The position numbers and the translations under genes are program-made. A model generated the notes under the pieces. It saw only the letters and a program-made list of their open reading frames with translations. It did not search any database and was not told the DNA's origin. A stretch of DNA of 64,000 nucleotides from an uncultured Marivita sp. (GTDB lineage: Bacteria; Pseudomonadota; Alphaproteobacteria; Rhodobacterales; Rhodobacteraceae), in NCBI RefSeq assembly GCF_947488135.1, contig NZ_CANKYW010000001.1:186001-250000 (forward strand), written 5' to 3'. Of this stretch, positions 17,224 through 25,502 are shown piece after piece; position 1 is the stretch's first letter; each line of letters begins with the position of its first letter.

Positions 17224-19478
17224 GACCGGCCTCCTTTGCGGGTCGTGCGCAGAAGCGCATAGGCCGACAGGGCCGCGATCACGACCACAGCAATTTCGCC
17301 AAAGGTGTCGAGCGCACGGAAGTCCACGAGGATCACGTTGACGATGTTGCGCCCGTAGGCCTCGGGCCAGCTGGTCGCTTCGAAGTAATCCGACAGTCGC
17401 AGATCAAGCGGCGAGGAAACGACGGCGATCAGGATCAGGGAGATGGACGCACCGACCGCAACCGACAGGATGGCATGACCCAGCCGGAACTCTGCCTTGG
17501 GCAGGGACGGCAGGCGGAGCATGACGACCGCCACCAGCACGACGACCAGCGTTTCCACCAGAAGCTGCGTGATGGCGACGTCGGGCGCGCTGAATACGAT
17601 GAAGATCAACGCGATCCCGATCCCCACCACGCCAAGCGCCGCGATCCCCGCGATGCGCGAATTGGTGACGAGCGCGAGCAGGGCACCGGCAATTGTCAGC
17701 AGCGCGATGGAGGTGTGCTTCCACTCAACGTCAGACAGATCGACGTCGATCATCGGCAGGCCCGTGTAGACAAGGGTCAGAAGGATACCGGCGGCGATGG
17801 TCAGAAAGGTGATGAAAAGATAGCTCGACAGTTTGCCGTTTTGCACCAACAGGGTTTGCCACTTTGCAACCGACTTGAGCCCGTCGAGGAACCGGTCCCA
17901 GCCACGATCGAGATTTGGAATGGCGCTAAAGACGCGTTCCAGCAAGGCGCGCAAGCGCACATGCCCCGCGTAGATCACAAGACCCAACACGAAGGTGGCG
18001 ATGCTGAGGATCAGCGGGATGTTGAACCCGGCCCAGAGCTGAAGCTCTTTCGCTTCGCCAACCTCTCCAGTCAAGGAAATCACCGTTGGATTGATGAGCG
18101 CCACCTGCAAGAGATCCGGGTAGATGCCGAACAGCGCACCAAGGCTGGCAAGGATGATCGGCCCGGCCCACATCTGCCACGGCGCTTCGCGCGGGGACTG
18201 CCCGGACGGAACACTGCCGCGCCAGAATGGACGGAAGGCGACCACGCCAGCGACCGCCAGCATCAGCGCATTAGACAAGAGCGCCGCACCGGCGACGAAC
18301 AGCGGTTCGGACGCCACGGCAATGGCCCCGGCATATTTGAGCTCTTTGCCGATGAAGCCAAGGAATGGGGGAAAGCCCGCCATCGACAAGGCCGCAAGCG
18401 CAGCGGCCACGGCGGTGATGGGCATGAGCCGACCTAGACCGGCCAGTCGATCGGTCTCGCGCGTGCCGGTCGCGGTGTCGATGCAGCCTACAACGAGGAA
18501 GAGCGATGCTTTGTACAGCGAATGCACGATCAGGAAGGTCGCGAAGGCCGTCATCGCGTAGCCGGATTCTTGGCCAAGAAACAGCGTCAGCGTGCCAAGC
18601 GCCATCAGCGTGGTATAGGCCAGCGCCTGTTTCAGATCGGTCTGCCGCAGCGCCAGAAGACTGGCGAAGACGGCCGTCACCGCGCCGAAGATCGTCAGCG
18701 TCCAGAGCCAGACATCTGTGCCCGACATCGCCGGGTGCATCCGCGCCATGACGTATACGCCCGCCTTGACCATCGTGGCCGAGTGCAGGAACGCGCTGAC
18801 CGGCGTCGGTGCCGCCATCGCGTTTGGCAGCCAGAAGTGGAACGGCACCTGCGCTGATTTCGTGAACGTGCCCGCCAGAAGCAGGATGAGGATCGGCAGG
18901 TACATCGCATGGGCGCGCAGTTCGTCCCCCATCGTCAGGAGGCCGGATATGCTGGTGGTCCTGGAGACTGCGGCGAGCAGGATCAGACCGGCAAGAAACG
19001 CCAGCCCGCCCGCACCCGTGACGAAAAGCGCCTGCAACGCGTTGCGACGGCTTTTCTCGCTCTCATGCGAGAACCCGATCAGCATATAGGAGGTGAGCGT
19101 CGTCAGTTCCCAGAACACAAAGAGCAGGATCAGGTCATCGGCCAATACCAGACCCAGCATCGACACCATGAAGGCCGTCAGGAACAGCGCGAAGCGCGCG
19201 TATTGCGGATGCCCCGCGAGATAGGTGTTGGAGTAAAGCAGCACCAGCGTGCCGATGCCGGAGATCAGCAAGGCGAAGGTCAGGCTGAGGCCGTCCACAA
19301 GGAAGGCCAGTTCGATCCCAAGAGACGGGATCCACGGAATCGTCACACGAATGATCTCGGCCGCTGCGATGGTCGGGACCATGGAGGCGAAATACGCGAA
19401 AAGCGCCGCCGCGATCAAAATCGGGACCACGCCCACAGCCCCGTTTCCGCGCACGTCTTTTGGAATGCCACCTGCCAT
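17220..19478 (-). CDS. mrpA: Mrp antiporter subunit A (NuoL-like)
   Basis: 752-residue main subunit. The NuoL-like part carries the helix-5 Glu in LLFVFWELTTLTSYMLIGF, LPNAMAAPTPVSAFLHSATMVKAGVYVMAR with the key Lys, and a histidine-bearing helix. After residue ~550 come the MrpA-specific C-terminal helices, including FSAPDVAITQLLVETLVVVLVAVV (DUF4040-like), then an MrpB-like end (FRALDTFGEIAVVVIAALSAYALLR). The N-terminus is short compared with many MrpA proteins (often 770-970 residues), and the first helix seems abbreviated. The start is fixed by a one-base overlap with the stop of the upstream usp gene. Confidence 0.94.
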   Translation of the reverse strand: MAGGIPKDVRGNGAVGVVPILIAAALFAYFASMVPTIAAAEIIRVTIPWIPSLGIELAFLVDGLSLTFALLISGIGTLVLLYSNTYLAGHPQYARFALFLTAFMVSMLGLVLADDLILLFVFWELTTLTSYMLIGFSHESEKSRRNALQALFVTGAGGLAFLAGLILLAAVSRTTSISGLLTMGDELRAHAMYLPILILLLAGTFTKSAQVPFHFWLPNAMAAPTPVSAFLHSATMVKAGVYVMARMHPAMSGTDVWLWTLTIFGAVTAVFASLLALRQTDLKQALAYTTLMALGTLTLFLGQESGYAMTAFATFLIVHSLYKASLFLVVGCIDTATGTRETDRLAGLGRLMPITAVAAALAALSMAGFPPFLGFIGKELKYAGAIAVASEPLFVAGAALLSNALMLAVAGVVAFRPFWRGSVPSGQSPREAPWQMWAGPIILASLGALFGIYPDLLQVALINPTVISLTGEVGEAKELQLWAGFNIPLILSIATFVLGLVIYAGHVRLRALLERVFSAIPNLDRGWDRFLDGLKSVAKWQTLLVQNGKLSSYLFITFLTIAAGILLTLVYTGLPMIDVDLSDVEWKHTSIALLTIAGALLALVTNSRIAGIAALGVVGIGIALIFIVFSAPDVAITQLLVETLVVVLVAVVMLRLPSLPKAEFRLGHAILSVAVGASISLILIAVVSSPLDLRLSDYFEATSWPEAYGRNIVNVILVDFRALDTFGEIAVVVIAALSAYALLRTTRKGGRS

Positions 19479-20497
19479 CAGAGTGTTCCCTCTTGCAAAC
19501 CCGGTCCTATGGGCGATTCAAAGCCAGCCGCCTTGGCGGTCAAAACCGAACAACCGACATGGTTCAAAATGGTTTCCGCCGTATTCCCGATGAACAGACC
19601 TGCAACGCCCGTCCGGGTCAGCGTGCCCATGACAATCGTGTCGATGCCCTCAGCCGCGACATGCTCCGGGATCACGTCACCCGCGATCCCCTTGATGTGC
19701 AGAACGCGCATGATGTCCTCGAATTCCGCAAAATCAGAGACCAGTGTCTGTAGTCTCTCTTTGCTTTTCGCCTGGGTGTCGGCAACCAGACGGTCGATGT
19801 CGGCGTCCGAGATATCCGCCATCCCATGCCGCAAGGTGGCCTCTTCCTGAAGCCGCCAGACATTCATGACATCAAGCTTTGCACCATCCGCCCGCGCGAG
19901 CGAGGTGGCAAGCTCCATGATCGTCCTGTTCAACCCATCGCGAGCGGGATTAGCCGGGTCCGGATCGACCGCGACGAGGATCCGCTGCGCCTTTGGTTCG
20001 GAAACGGAATGGAGAATCCAGATCGGGCAGGGGCATTTGCGCAGAAGATGCATGTCGGCACCGGGGAAATACCTGCGCCCCGGCGCCCGGTGCGCGCCTT
20101 TGACCACTAGATCGTGCCCTCCGCGCAGGACTTGCCGAATGATCTCGATAAAGGGGGTGCCGACAAGCAGCTTGGTCTCCACCAAGATGCCCTTGTCCCG
20201 CAAAAGCTGCGCGCGCGCATCCAGCTTTGCGCGATGCACCGCGATGACCGCTTCACCGATCTCCTGGCTGCCCAATCCGGGAATCACCGAAAAGAGCTTG
20301 GAAACATCGGTCGCGCCGCCGCTGTCGATCGTCGTCACGAGGGTCACGGCAGCGTCATTGGCCGTGGCGAGCCAGATCACACGATCCAGCGCAAGCTCAT
20401 AGGCGCTCTGTTCGTCGCATACAAAAAGTATGTTTTTAAATCGCTGCAATGTCTGCGCTCCCTCGCCCAAGGGATCAGATAGGGTGGACGCAGTCAT
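19478..20497 (-). CDS. tandem universal stress protein, first gene of the mrp operon
   Basis: 339 residues with two Usp domains (about 18-150 and 165-330). The second ends in VMGTLTRTGVAGLFIGNTAETIL, a G-x2-G-x9-G-N(S/T)-like nucleotide-binding loop. It starts at the ATG at 20497; a longer in-frame start would run into the divergent LysR gene. Its TGA overlaps the mrpA ATG by one base, so usp is translated together with the antiporter. An ATAG-N7-CTAT site lies 29 bases upstream. The role is unknown; regulation of ion homeostasis under stress is a guess from coupling. Confidence 0.88.
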   Translation of the reverse strand: MTASTLSDPLGEGAQTLQRFKNILFVCDEQSAYELALDRVIWLATANDAAVTLVTTIDSGGATDVSKLFSVIPGLGSQEIGEAVIAVHRAKLDARAQLLRDKGILVETKLLVGTPFIEIIRQVLRGGHDLVVKGAHRAPGRRYFPGADMHLLRKCPCPIWILHSVSEPKAQRILVAVDPDPANPARDGLNRTIMELATSLARADGAKLDVMNVWRLQEEATLRHGMADISDADIDRLVADTQAKSKERLQTLVSDFAEFEDIMRVLHIKGIAGDVIPEHVAAEGIDTIVMGTLTRTGVAGLFIGNTAETILNHVGCSVLTAKAAGFESPIGPGLQEGTL

Positions 20498-20525
20498 TGA
20501 CCAAATCGGAAATACGCGTAGTTTT

Positions 20526-20542
20526 GATAGATAATCTCTATC
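20526..20542. promoter_or_regulatory. OxyR/LysR-type operator (ATAG-N7-CTAT) between usp-mrp and oxyR-like gene
   Basis: GATAGATAATCTCTATC carries the dyad ATAG (20527-20530), seven bases, CTAT (20538-20541), the half-site published for OxyR. It lies 29 bases from the usp start and 13 bases from the LysR start, so a bound regulator could repress its own gene and control usp-mrp. Confidence 0.6.
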
Positions 20543-20554
20543 AGTAGGTCTTGA

Positions 20555-21490
20555 ATGCCCAGCCTCCAGCAATTGCGCTATTTGGTCGCCGTCGCCGATC
20601 AGTTGCACTTCCGCCGTGCCGCCGAGGCTTGCAATGTCACCCAGCCGACGCTGAGCACGCAGATCAAGGAGCTTGAGTTGCGTCTCGGCACCAGCCTTGT
20701 GGAACGCAGCCGGTCCAAGGTGGTGATGACGCCCACCGGAAAGGAAATAGCGGAACGCGGGCGGCGGATCCTGCGCGAAGTGGCCGAAATTCAGAGCATC
20801 GCGAAATCACGGCAAAGCCTCTTGAGCACGGTCATCCGCATTGGTGTCGTGCAGACGGTCGGGTCCTATTTCCTGCCACTGGTCATCCCAGACCTGCATC
20901 AGAAATACCCCAGATTGGGCCTGTATATCAGGGAAGGATTGCCGGATGTGCTGCTCAGCAACCTGGAGGACGGGATGCTCGATCTGCTCTTCTTCCCGCT
21001 GCCCGTGACCCGTGCCGAACTCGAGACGGTTTCGTTGTTTCGTGAGCCGATCCAGGTGGTTGTTCCCGCCGACCATCGCCTCGCCGCTGAGCCCGAGATC
21101 GATCCGGTCATGCTGCGCGGAGAGACGATCCTGTCGCTCGAGCCGGGTCACCGGCTTTACGAACTGGTCCGGACGATCTCCGACGATTATGGGGTCGAGC
21201 TGTCGCATGACTACGAAGGCACCAGCCTCGATACGCTTCGGCAGATGGTCGCGACCGGCATGGGTGTATCCCTGATGCCCGCGCTCTATGTGAAATCTGA
21301 GGTGGCGCACCAGGACCTTGTGGTCGCGCGCCCGTTCCGCGGCACGGCCCCGTCCCGCACAATCGGAATGGTCTGGCGCAAGGGCACGTCGCGGGAAAAC
21401 GAATACAGGTTGATGGCAAACATGGTCTGTCAGTCGCTGACCGACCGCGCACCGGAAATCACGGTATTGGGCGATGTGTCCGTCAGATGA
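20555..21490 (+). CDS. OxyR-like LysR-family regulator lacking the redox cysteines
   Basis: 311 residues. The N-terminal helix-turn-helix (LQQLRYLVAVADQLHFRRAAEACNVTQPTLSTQIKELE, outlined) and effector domain align along their length with E. coli OxyR; SLDTLRQMVATGMGVSLMPAL equals the OxyR SLETLRNMVAAGSGITLLPAL stretch. At the peroxide-sensing site E. coli has GHCLRDQAMGFC; here it is GHRLYELVRTIS, so both Cys199 and Cys208 equivalents are gone (Arg and Ile). The only cysteines are in the DNA-binding helix and near the C-terminus. It is divergent from usp-mrp with a shared operator. It may respond to another signal. Confidence 0.88.
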   Translation: MPSLQQLRYLVAVADQLHFRRAAEACNVTQPTLSTQIKELELRLGTSLVERSRSKVVMTPTGKEIAERGRRILREVAEIQSIAKSRQSLLSTVIRIGVVQTVGSYFLPLVIPDLHQKYPRLGLYIREGLPDVLLSNLEDGMLDLLFFPLPVTRAELETVSLFREPIQVVVPADHRLAAEPEIDPVMLRGETILSLEPGHRLYELVRTISDDYGVELSHDYEGTSLDTLRQMVATGMGVSLMPALYVKSEVAHQDLVVARPFRGTAPSRTIGMVWRKGTSRENEYRLMANMVCQSLTDRAPEITVLGDVSVR

Positions 21491-21524
21491 TCGGGAGAGG
21501 CATTACAGTCCATCGCTGGGCGGG

Positions 21525-21547
21525 CTATGAGGTAGGGTGCCTCATAG
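21525..21547. terminator. possible terminator hairpin after the oxyR-like gene
   Basis: CTATGAGG (21525-21532) and CCTCATAG (21540-21547) form an 8-bp stem with a 7-base loop, 35 bases after the stop, followed by a T run seven bases later (GTCTGCGTTTTT). It is weak as a terminator but the only candidate. Confidence 0.4.
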
Positions 21548-21708
21548 GTCTGCGTTTTTGCACGGTTGTTCGACAAATCAAAAACGTCGCGGTTTTCGGC
21601 TAATCTTTAATCGCATTGGCGTTGAGCCCGATATTCTATCTTTATCAAGGGGTTAACCGTTTTTTCTGGTCCGTCCCGTTCCTCTTTTTTTGACTGTAGG
21701 ACCATTCT

Positions 21709-22131
21709 ATGCAAGAGCGATACCGGCAGACTGGAAATCAGGACACTCAGATGGGTATCGAACCTCGAAAGAATCAGCCGCTAAAAGGGATGGCTCGACT
21801 GCTTGCTGCTTGGCACAATTCTCGAGCGGGTTTTAGCGATATTTGGGCGACAGAAGAAGCTTTTCGGATCGAAGTGATGGCATTTTTCGCCTCGATACCT
21901 CTTTCTTTCTTGGTGGCCTCCGATCCTTTTCACGCTGCATTGCTCATCGCTTCGATAATAATGGTCATGATCGTGGAAGTAATCAACTCGGCGATTGAAG
22001 CAACCATCGATCGGATCGGGCCGGATTATAACGAATTTTCGCGTATTGCAAAAGACTTAGGGTCCTTGGCGGTTTTACTGGCAGCGGTTATGTCTGCGAT
22101 GCTTTGGATCGTCTCCATTGTCTCAATCTAG
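21709..22131 (+). CDS. dgkA: diacylglycerol kinase, DgkA type
   Basis: 140-residue integral membrane kinase that turns diacylglycerol into phosphatidic acid. Three membrane helices follow a basic N-terminal tail. The catalytic motif EVINSAIEATIDRIGPDYNEFSRIAKDLGSLAVLLA is the E-x2-N-x-A-I-E...D-x-GS-A-V signature of the E. coli-type family, and the second catalytic Glu region ATEEAFRIE is present. A second ATG at 21751 also has AGGA at 7 bases and would give a 126-residue protein nearer the usual length. The coding region is clearly less GC-rich than its neighbours. It converges on, and overlaps by 9 bases, the LTA-synthase-like gene. Confidence 0.93.
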   Translation: MQERYRQTGNQDTQMGIEPRKNQPLKGMARLLAAWHNSRAGFSDIWATEEAFRIEVMAFFASIPLSFLVASDPFHAALLIASIIMVMIVEVINSAIEATIDRIGPDYNEFSRIAKDLGSLAVLLAAVMSAMLWIVSIVSI

Positions 22132-23925
22132 GTCGCCCAGTTGATTTCTGTCGGCACGAGTAATTAGACTTTGCAATTTGGGGTATGACTGAACTGAATC
22201 TGGTTGTTGATCTGACATCGTGAATGGGTCGGCGACGTCTGTATATTCGGCACACACAAAGCTGGTGGTGACGCAAGCCAGAAGAAACTTTTCTTCGGTG
22301 TCGTACCAAAACAAGCGCCTACTGAAGATATTGCCGAAAACTACTGGGCGATCATCGGTTTTCAGTGTTCTCAAATACTCCTCTAATTCGTCTGTGTGAA
22401 AATCGACAAGCAGGTCGGGAAACTGCGTTGCGCCTACGTACTTGTCGTATGTCGCATGGGCGCCAGATGGATGTATCACTATCAACGGCAGCCAATTAAG
22501 TGCCAATTGGTTTTGTAGTTGGCCGGAGAAAGAGCGTTCGCGCGACTCGTCGGAAGTGAACACGACAATAGTGTTCTTGAGTAAACCGCGTTCTTCCAAT
22601 GAAATCATTAGGCCTCTAATTGCATCGTCTAGATACCGAAGTGAGCGATACCGGTCTGATGTCTCGTTCGCCAAGTAGTCGGGTGGCACATTGTACAGCG
22701 CGTGCGTTCCAGTTGTTAAAATGCTGACGAACCATTTTTCATCTTTTGAAAGCGTATCAATGTAATCAATTGAGTGCTCGAAAAGAGCGCGATCATCAAT
22801 GCCCCAGCCATCTTCCGAGTAGTAGCTTGCCCAAGAATTTCGCCCCATTACAGTGTCAAATCCGAACCGAGGCATAACCTCGCCCTTGGACATGAAGCTT
22901 AGCAGCGCACTTTGCAGGAACGACGTTTCATATCCTTGAGCACGTAGTACATTTGGCAATGCGGCAAGCATGGCTTCAGAGTCAGCATCGGTACTGCTCC
23001 ATTTGAAACCACGCCTGGCAAGATAAGGGAAATCCCCCGTCAAAGATCCGTAAAGGCCATTGGCCGTTATGAGTTGATGTCCGACATATCTCGTGAAACT
23101 AACATTCTCTTGGGCTAAAGATTTCAAGAATTCCATGTCGCCGATTTGAATGCTGTGTTGCGATAAACCTTCCATATACACCAACAGGACATTGTATTTC
23201 GGTACCGTCTCCATTGTGATGGATTTCGGCAAAAGAGCTTCAGCCGAAAATTCGCGGTTTGCGTTTTCGGCGGAAGCTCGAAGTGGTGATCCGAGGAACG
23301 GGTTGGATTGTAACCAGAGCGGGTTGACGAAACTACCCTTCAACGGCGCCATTAGGGCGATTGGAATTGCAAGAATTGTTCCGGTGGTCAAAAAACGACG
23401 CGCGAACCTTTTGCGCTGAGTAAGCACAAAAGCCATGCCAAAAGCGAAAAGGGCGATTGAGGTCAAAATCAATTCTTGATTGATCATGCCCTTTATGAAG
23501 GTAAAATCCGCACCAACATTCGCGGTCGAGAAATTTATATTGTCGTGATTGAACTTTATGTGATCGAAGTTGGCGGCGAAAAATATACTTAGACAGAATA
23601 AAGCCGAGAGGCTCAGCCAAAGAGGCATGAAAACGAGCGGAACAGCTACGATTGCCGAAAAAACCACATCATATGTCACCCCGAGAAGGGTGCTTTCGCC
23701 GTAAAATTCCATCCACATACGCAAAGCGTTGGGAATTCCGCCCGTTGCGTATGTCCGGCTAAATGCATGCTTCCCATAGTGGCCGATTGCAAAAACCCGG
23801 TGTAGAAGTGCTATCGAAAGCACTCCCCAGAACCAAATCGGATACGACTTTAGTGCGCCGAATAACTTTTGAATTAACGCGTTTGAGTAAGACAACTTGC
23901 CACCAAAAAATATCCAAATCGGCAT
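22123..23925 (-). CDS. LTA synthase/OpgB-like sulfatase-fold transferase
   Basis: 600 residues: about five N-terminal membrane helices (to ~residue 200) and a periplasmic sulfatase-fold domain. Active-site marks are VLLVYMEGLSQ (metal-binding Glu), HQLITANGLYGSLTGDFPY (the Thr after I, likely nucleophile), TTGTHALYNVPPDY (substrate/metal His) and VVFTSDESRERSF, where the family's Asp-His pair appears as Asp-Glu. Relatives transfer phosphoglycerol or phosphoethanolamine from phospholipid to glycans, releasing diacylglycerol when the donor is phosphatidylglycerol. The convergent dgkA would recycle that product. Composition is AT-richer than the genome around it. No clear SD precedes the ATG. 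Confidence 0.8.
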   Translation of the reverse strand: MPIWIFFGGKLSYSNALIQKLFGALKSYPIWFWGVLSIALLHRVFAIGHYGKHAFSRTYATGGIPNALRMWMEFYGESTLLGVTYDVVFSAIVAVPLVFMPLWLSLSALFCLSIFFAANFDHIKFNHDNINFSTANVGADFTFIKGMINQELILTSIALFAFGMAFVLTQRKRFARRFLTTGTILAIPIALMAPLKGSFVNPLWLQSNPFLGSPLRASAENANREFSAEALLPKSITMETVPKYNVLLVYMEGLSQHSIQIGDMEFLKSLAQENVSFTRYVGHQLITANGLYGSLTGDFPYLARRGFKWSSTDADSEAMLAALPNVLRAQGYETSFLQSALLSFMSKGEVMPRFGFDTVMGRNSWASYYSEDGWGIDDRALFEHSIDYIDTLSKDEKWFVSILTTGTHALYNVPPDYLANETSDRYRSLRYLDDAIRGLMISLEERGLLKNTIVVFTSDESRERSFSGQLQNQLALNWLPLIVIHPSGAHATYDKYVGATQFPDLLVDFHTDELEEYLRTLKTDDRPVVFGNIFSRRLFWYDTEEKFLLACVTTSFVCAEYTDVADPFTMSDQQPDSVQSYPKLQSLITRADRNQLGDLD

Positions 23926-24212
23926 TCTTCGATCAGATTGGTCAGATCGATCTGACGTGCAGTTTGCCGATGCGTTCAGTTCGGATCAAGCCTTTTGGAT
24001 GTGGTTTCCTTCAAGCGCGCCGTAACAACTTGAAATGGATTTGTTCACGAGGACAGCCGTACCGTTGCTCAGTGGTCGCATCTGGGCGTCGGCCAATGGA
24101 CGCGGAACGTGCCGGGTTTGATTTGCTCACACGCCCACGCAGCGTAACTATACGCGACATTTCTGTGGCATAGGACAGCGATAACAAGTGAAGATTTTCA
24201 AATGTCGGGAAA
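23926..24212. other. 287-base non-coding stretch between LTA-synthase-like gene and tRNA-Ala
   Basis: No convincing gene, on either strand: the one open frame through it has no SD and no domain-like composition. It starts in the AT-richer style of the neighbouring gene and becomes GC-rich toward the tRNA. No copy of the tRNA 3' end was found at the far side of the patch (around 21500). Confidence 0.6.
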
Positions 24213-24288
<76 letters not shown>

Positions 24289-24317
24289 GTTTGTGCGCGT
24301 TCCATTACGCAAAGCCG

Positions 24318-24345
24318 GGGGCGGGATCAAGCGTGATTCCGCCCC
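24318..24345. terminator. GC-rich hairpin between tRNA-Ala and the FYDLN gene
   Basis: GGGGCGGGATCA (24318-24329) pairs with TGATTCCGCCCC (24334-24345), a 12-bp stem with one wobble and a 4-base loop, 12 bases past the FYDLN stop. There is no strong T tract on the minus strand, so it may be a weak terminator or an mRNA-stabilising stem. Confidence 0.5.
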
Positions 24346-24356
24346 GTCGGCAGAAA

Positions 24357-24674
24357 TTAATCGTCGTCGTCGCTTGCCACGTCGGCAATGTCGTCGAGCG
24401 ACACGTTATCATCGTCATCGTCCTCGAGAACATCGTCATCCTCGAGTTCGACATCGACATCATCGTCTTCCAGAACATCCACCTCGTCCGCGTCTTCGGT
24501 CTTGGCTTTGCTCTGGCGGTCTTCGGCATCCGCCGCGATCATACGGGTCTTGCCCGTCTCGACCTCGACGATCTCGCCCGTGTAGGGGCTGACGATCGGA
24601 TCGGCGTTGAGGTCATAGAACCGCTTGCCAGTGGTCGGGCAAAGGCGCTTGGTGCCCCATTCTTCTTTGGGCAT
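24357..24674 (-). CDS. FYDLN acid domain protein (TIGR02300 family)
   Basis: 105 residues. The first ~35 carry KEEWGTKRLCPTTGKRFYDLNADPIVSPYTGE, the family core with one Cys and the FYDLN motif that gives the name. From residue ~58 on the protein is almost solid Asp/Glu (runs such as LEDDDVLEDDDDDN), giving a very acidic tail. A good SD (AAGGGG) precedes the ATG. The family is conserved in alphaproteobacteria with no known function. The tail length is likely to vary between relatives because the codons are repetitive. Confidence 0.9.
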   Translation of the reverse strand: MPKEEWGTKRLCPTTGKRFYDLNADPIVSPYTGEIVEVETGKTRMIAADAEDRQSKAKTEDADEVDVLEDDDVDVELEDDDVLEDDDDDNVSLDDIADVASDDDD

Positions 24675-24779
24675 GGGTGATCCCCTTCAATTGCGTGGTC
24701 ATATCGACAATCTGCGCCAACTGCCATAACACCGAACCAGTGTCAAAGGCTTTGCGGCACGGACCTTGTTGAGCGGCAT

Positions 24780-25472
24780 ATGGGCGTCATGACTCTTCCG
24801 GGCAACCCCGGAATTACCCTTAAATTACGGAAAAACCCGCGCGCGCGACGTATGACGCTTCGGATCTCCCGGGTGGATGGCGCGGTGACGCTGACCGTTC
24901 CACGCGGCGTGTCCGACCGAGAGGCCCTGGCCTTTGCCGCCGAAAAGCAGGATTGGGTTCTCGGGCATCTGTCCAAACAAGAGGCGCAAGCACTGGTCGC
25001 GCCGGGTCAGACGCTCAGTGTCGCCGGATCGGATTTCCATCTTCAAATGGGTGACGGCAAACGTCTGCGGGTGATCGGCAACGTGATCGAGCTGCCGCAG
25101 CCGATCGAGACGGGCCGCCGTCATCTGCTCGCCTGGTTGAAGGAGCAGGCCCGCGCGGAGTTGACCCGTGCGTCGGATCACTACGCTGCGAAGCTCGGAC
25201 GCGGATACAGCCGACTGACATTGCGCGACACTCGCTCGCGTTGGGGGTCTTGCTCGTCAGCCGGGGCGCTCATGTATTCGTGGCGGTTGATCCTGGCCCC
25301 TCGTGCGGTGCTGAGCTACGTCGCGGCACACGAGGTGGCGCATTTGCAGGAGATGAACCACTCCGCCGAGTTCTGGCGCGTGGTCGATGCGCTTTACGGG
25401 CCGCATAAAGAGGCGCGCGCCTGGCTGCGGCATGAAGGCCCGAAACTGCATCGTTTCCGGTTTGACGCTTGA
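24780..25472 (+). CDS. YgjP/SprT-like zinc metallopeptidase (DUF45/M48-type)
   Basis: 230 residues. The zinc site is HEVAHLQEMNHSAEFW (about residues 184-199), the HExxH helix followed by the third His, as in the YgjP/WLM family. RDTRSRWGSCSSAGALMYSWRLILAPRAVLSYV upstream of it is a strong family mark. The N-terminal part is a small beta domain (RKNPRARRMTLRISRVDGAVTLTVP). It is cytosolic with no signal peptide. The GntR gene follows 30 bases downstream on the same strand. The biological substrate is unknown; SprT-like proteins cut DNA-protein crosslinks, but this branch is only distantly related. Confidence 0.87.
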   Translation: MGVMTLPGNPGITLKLRKNPRARRMTLRISRVDGAVTLTVPRGVSDREALAFAAEKQDWVLGHLSKQEAQALVAPGQTLSVAGSDFHLQMGDGKRLRVIGNVIELPQPIETGRRHLLAWLKEQARAELTRASDHYAAKLGRGYSRLTLRDTRSRWGSCSSAGALMYSWRLILAPRAVLSYVAAHEVAHLQEMNHSAEFWRVVDALYGPHKEARAWLRHEGPKLHRFRFDA

Positions 25473-25502
25473 CCAGCCACAAAGCTGTGATCACAGTTTG
25501 GC

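Noticed and set aside
17475-18437. 320-codon plus-strand frame
   Set aside because: Antisense of mrpA; composition rich in Gln, Asp, Arg and His with no family signature.
13822-20497. Complex I (nuo) genes instead of mrp
   Set aside because: MrpA and MrpD resemble NuoL/N, but the presence of B, E, F and G subunits with their own signatures and the A-to-G order identify an Mrp antiporter.
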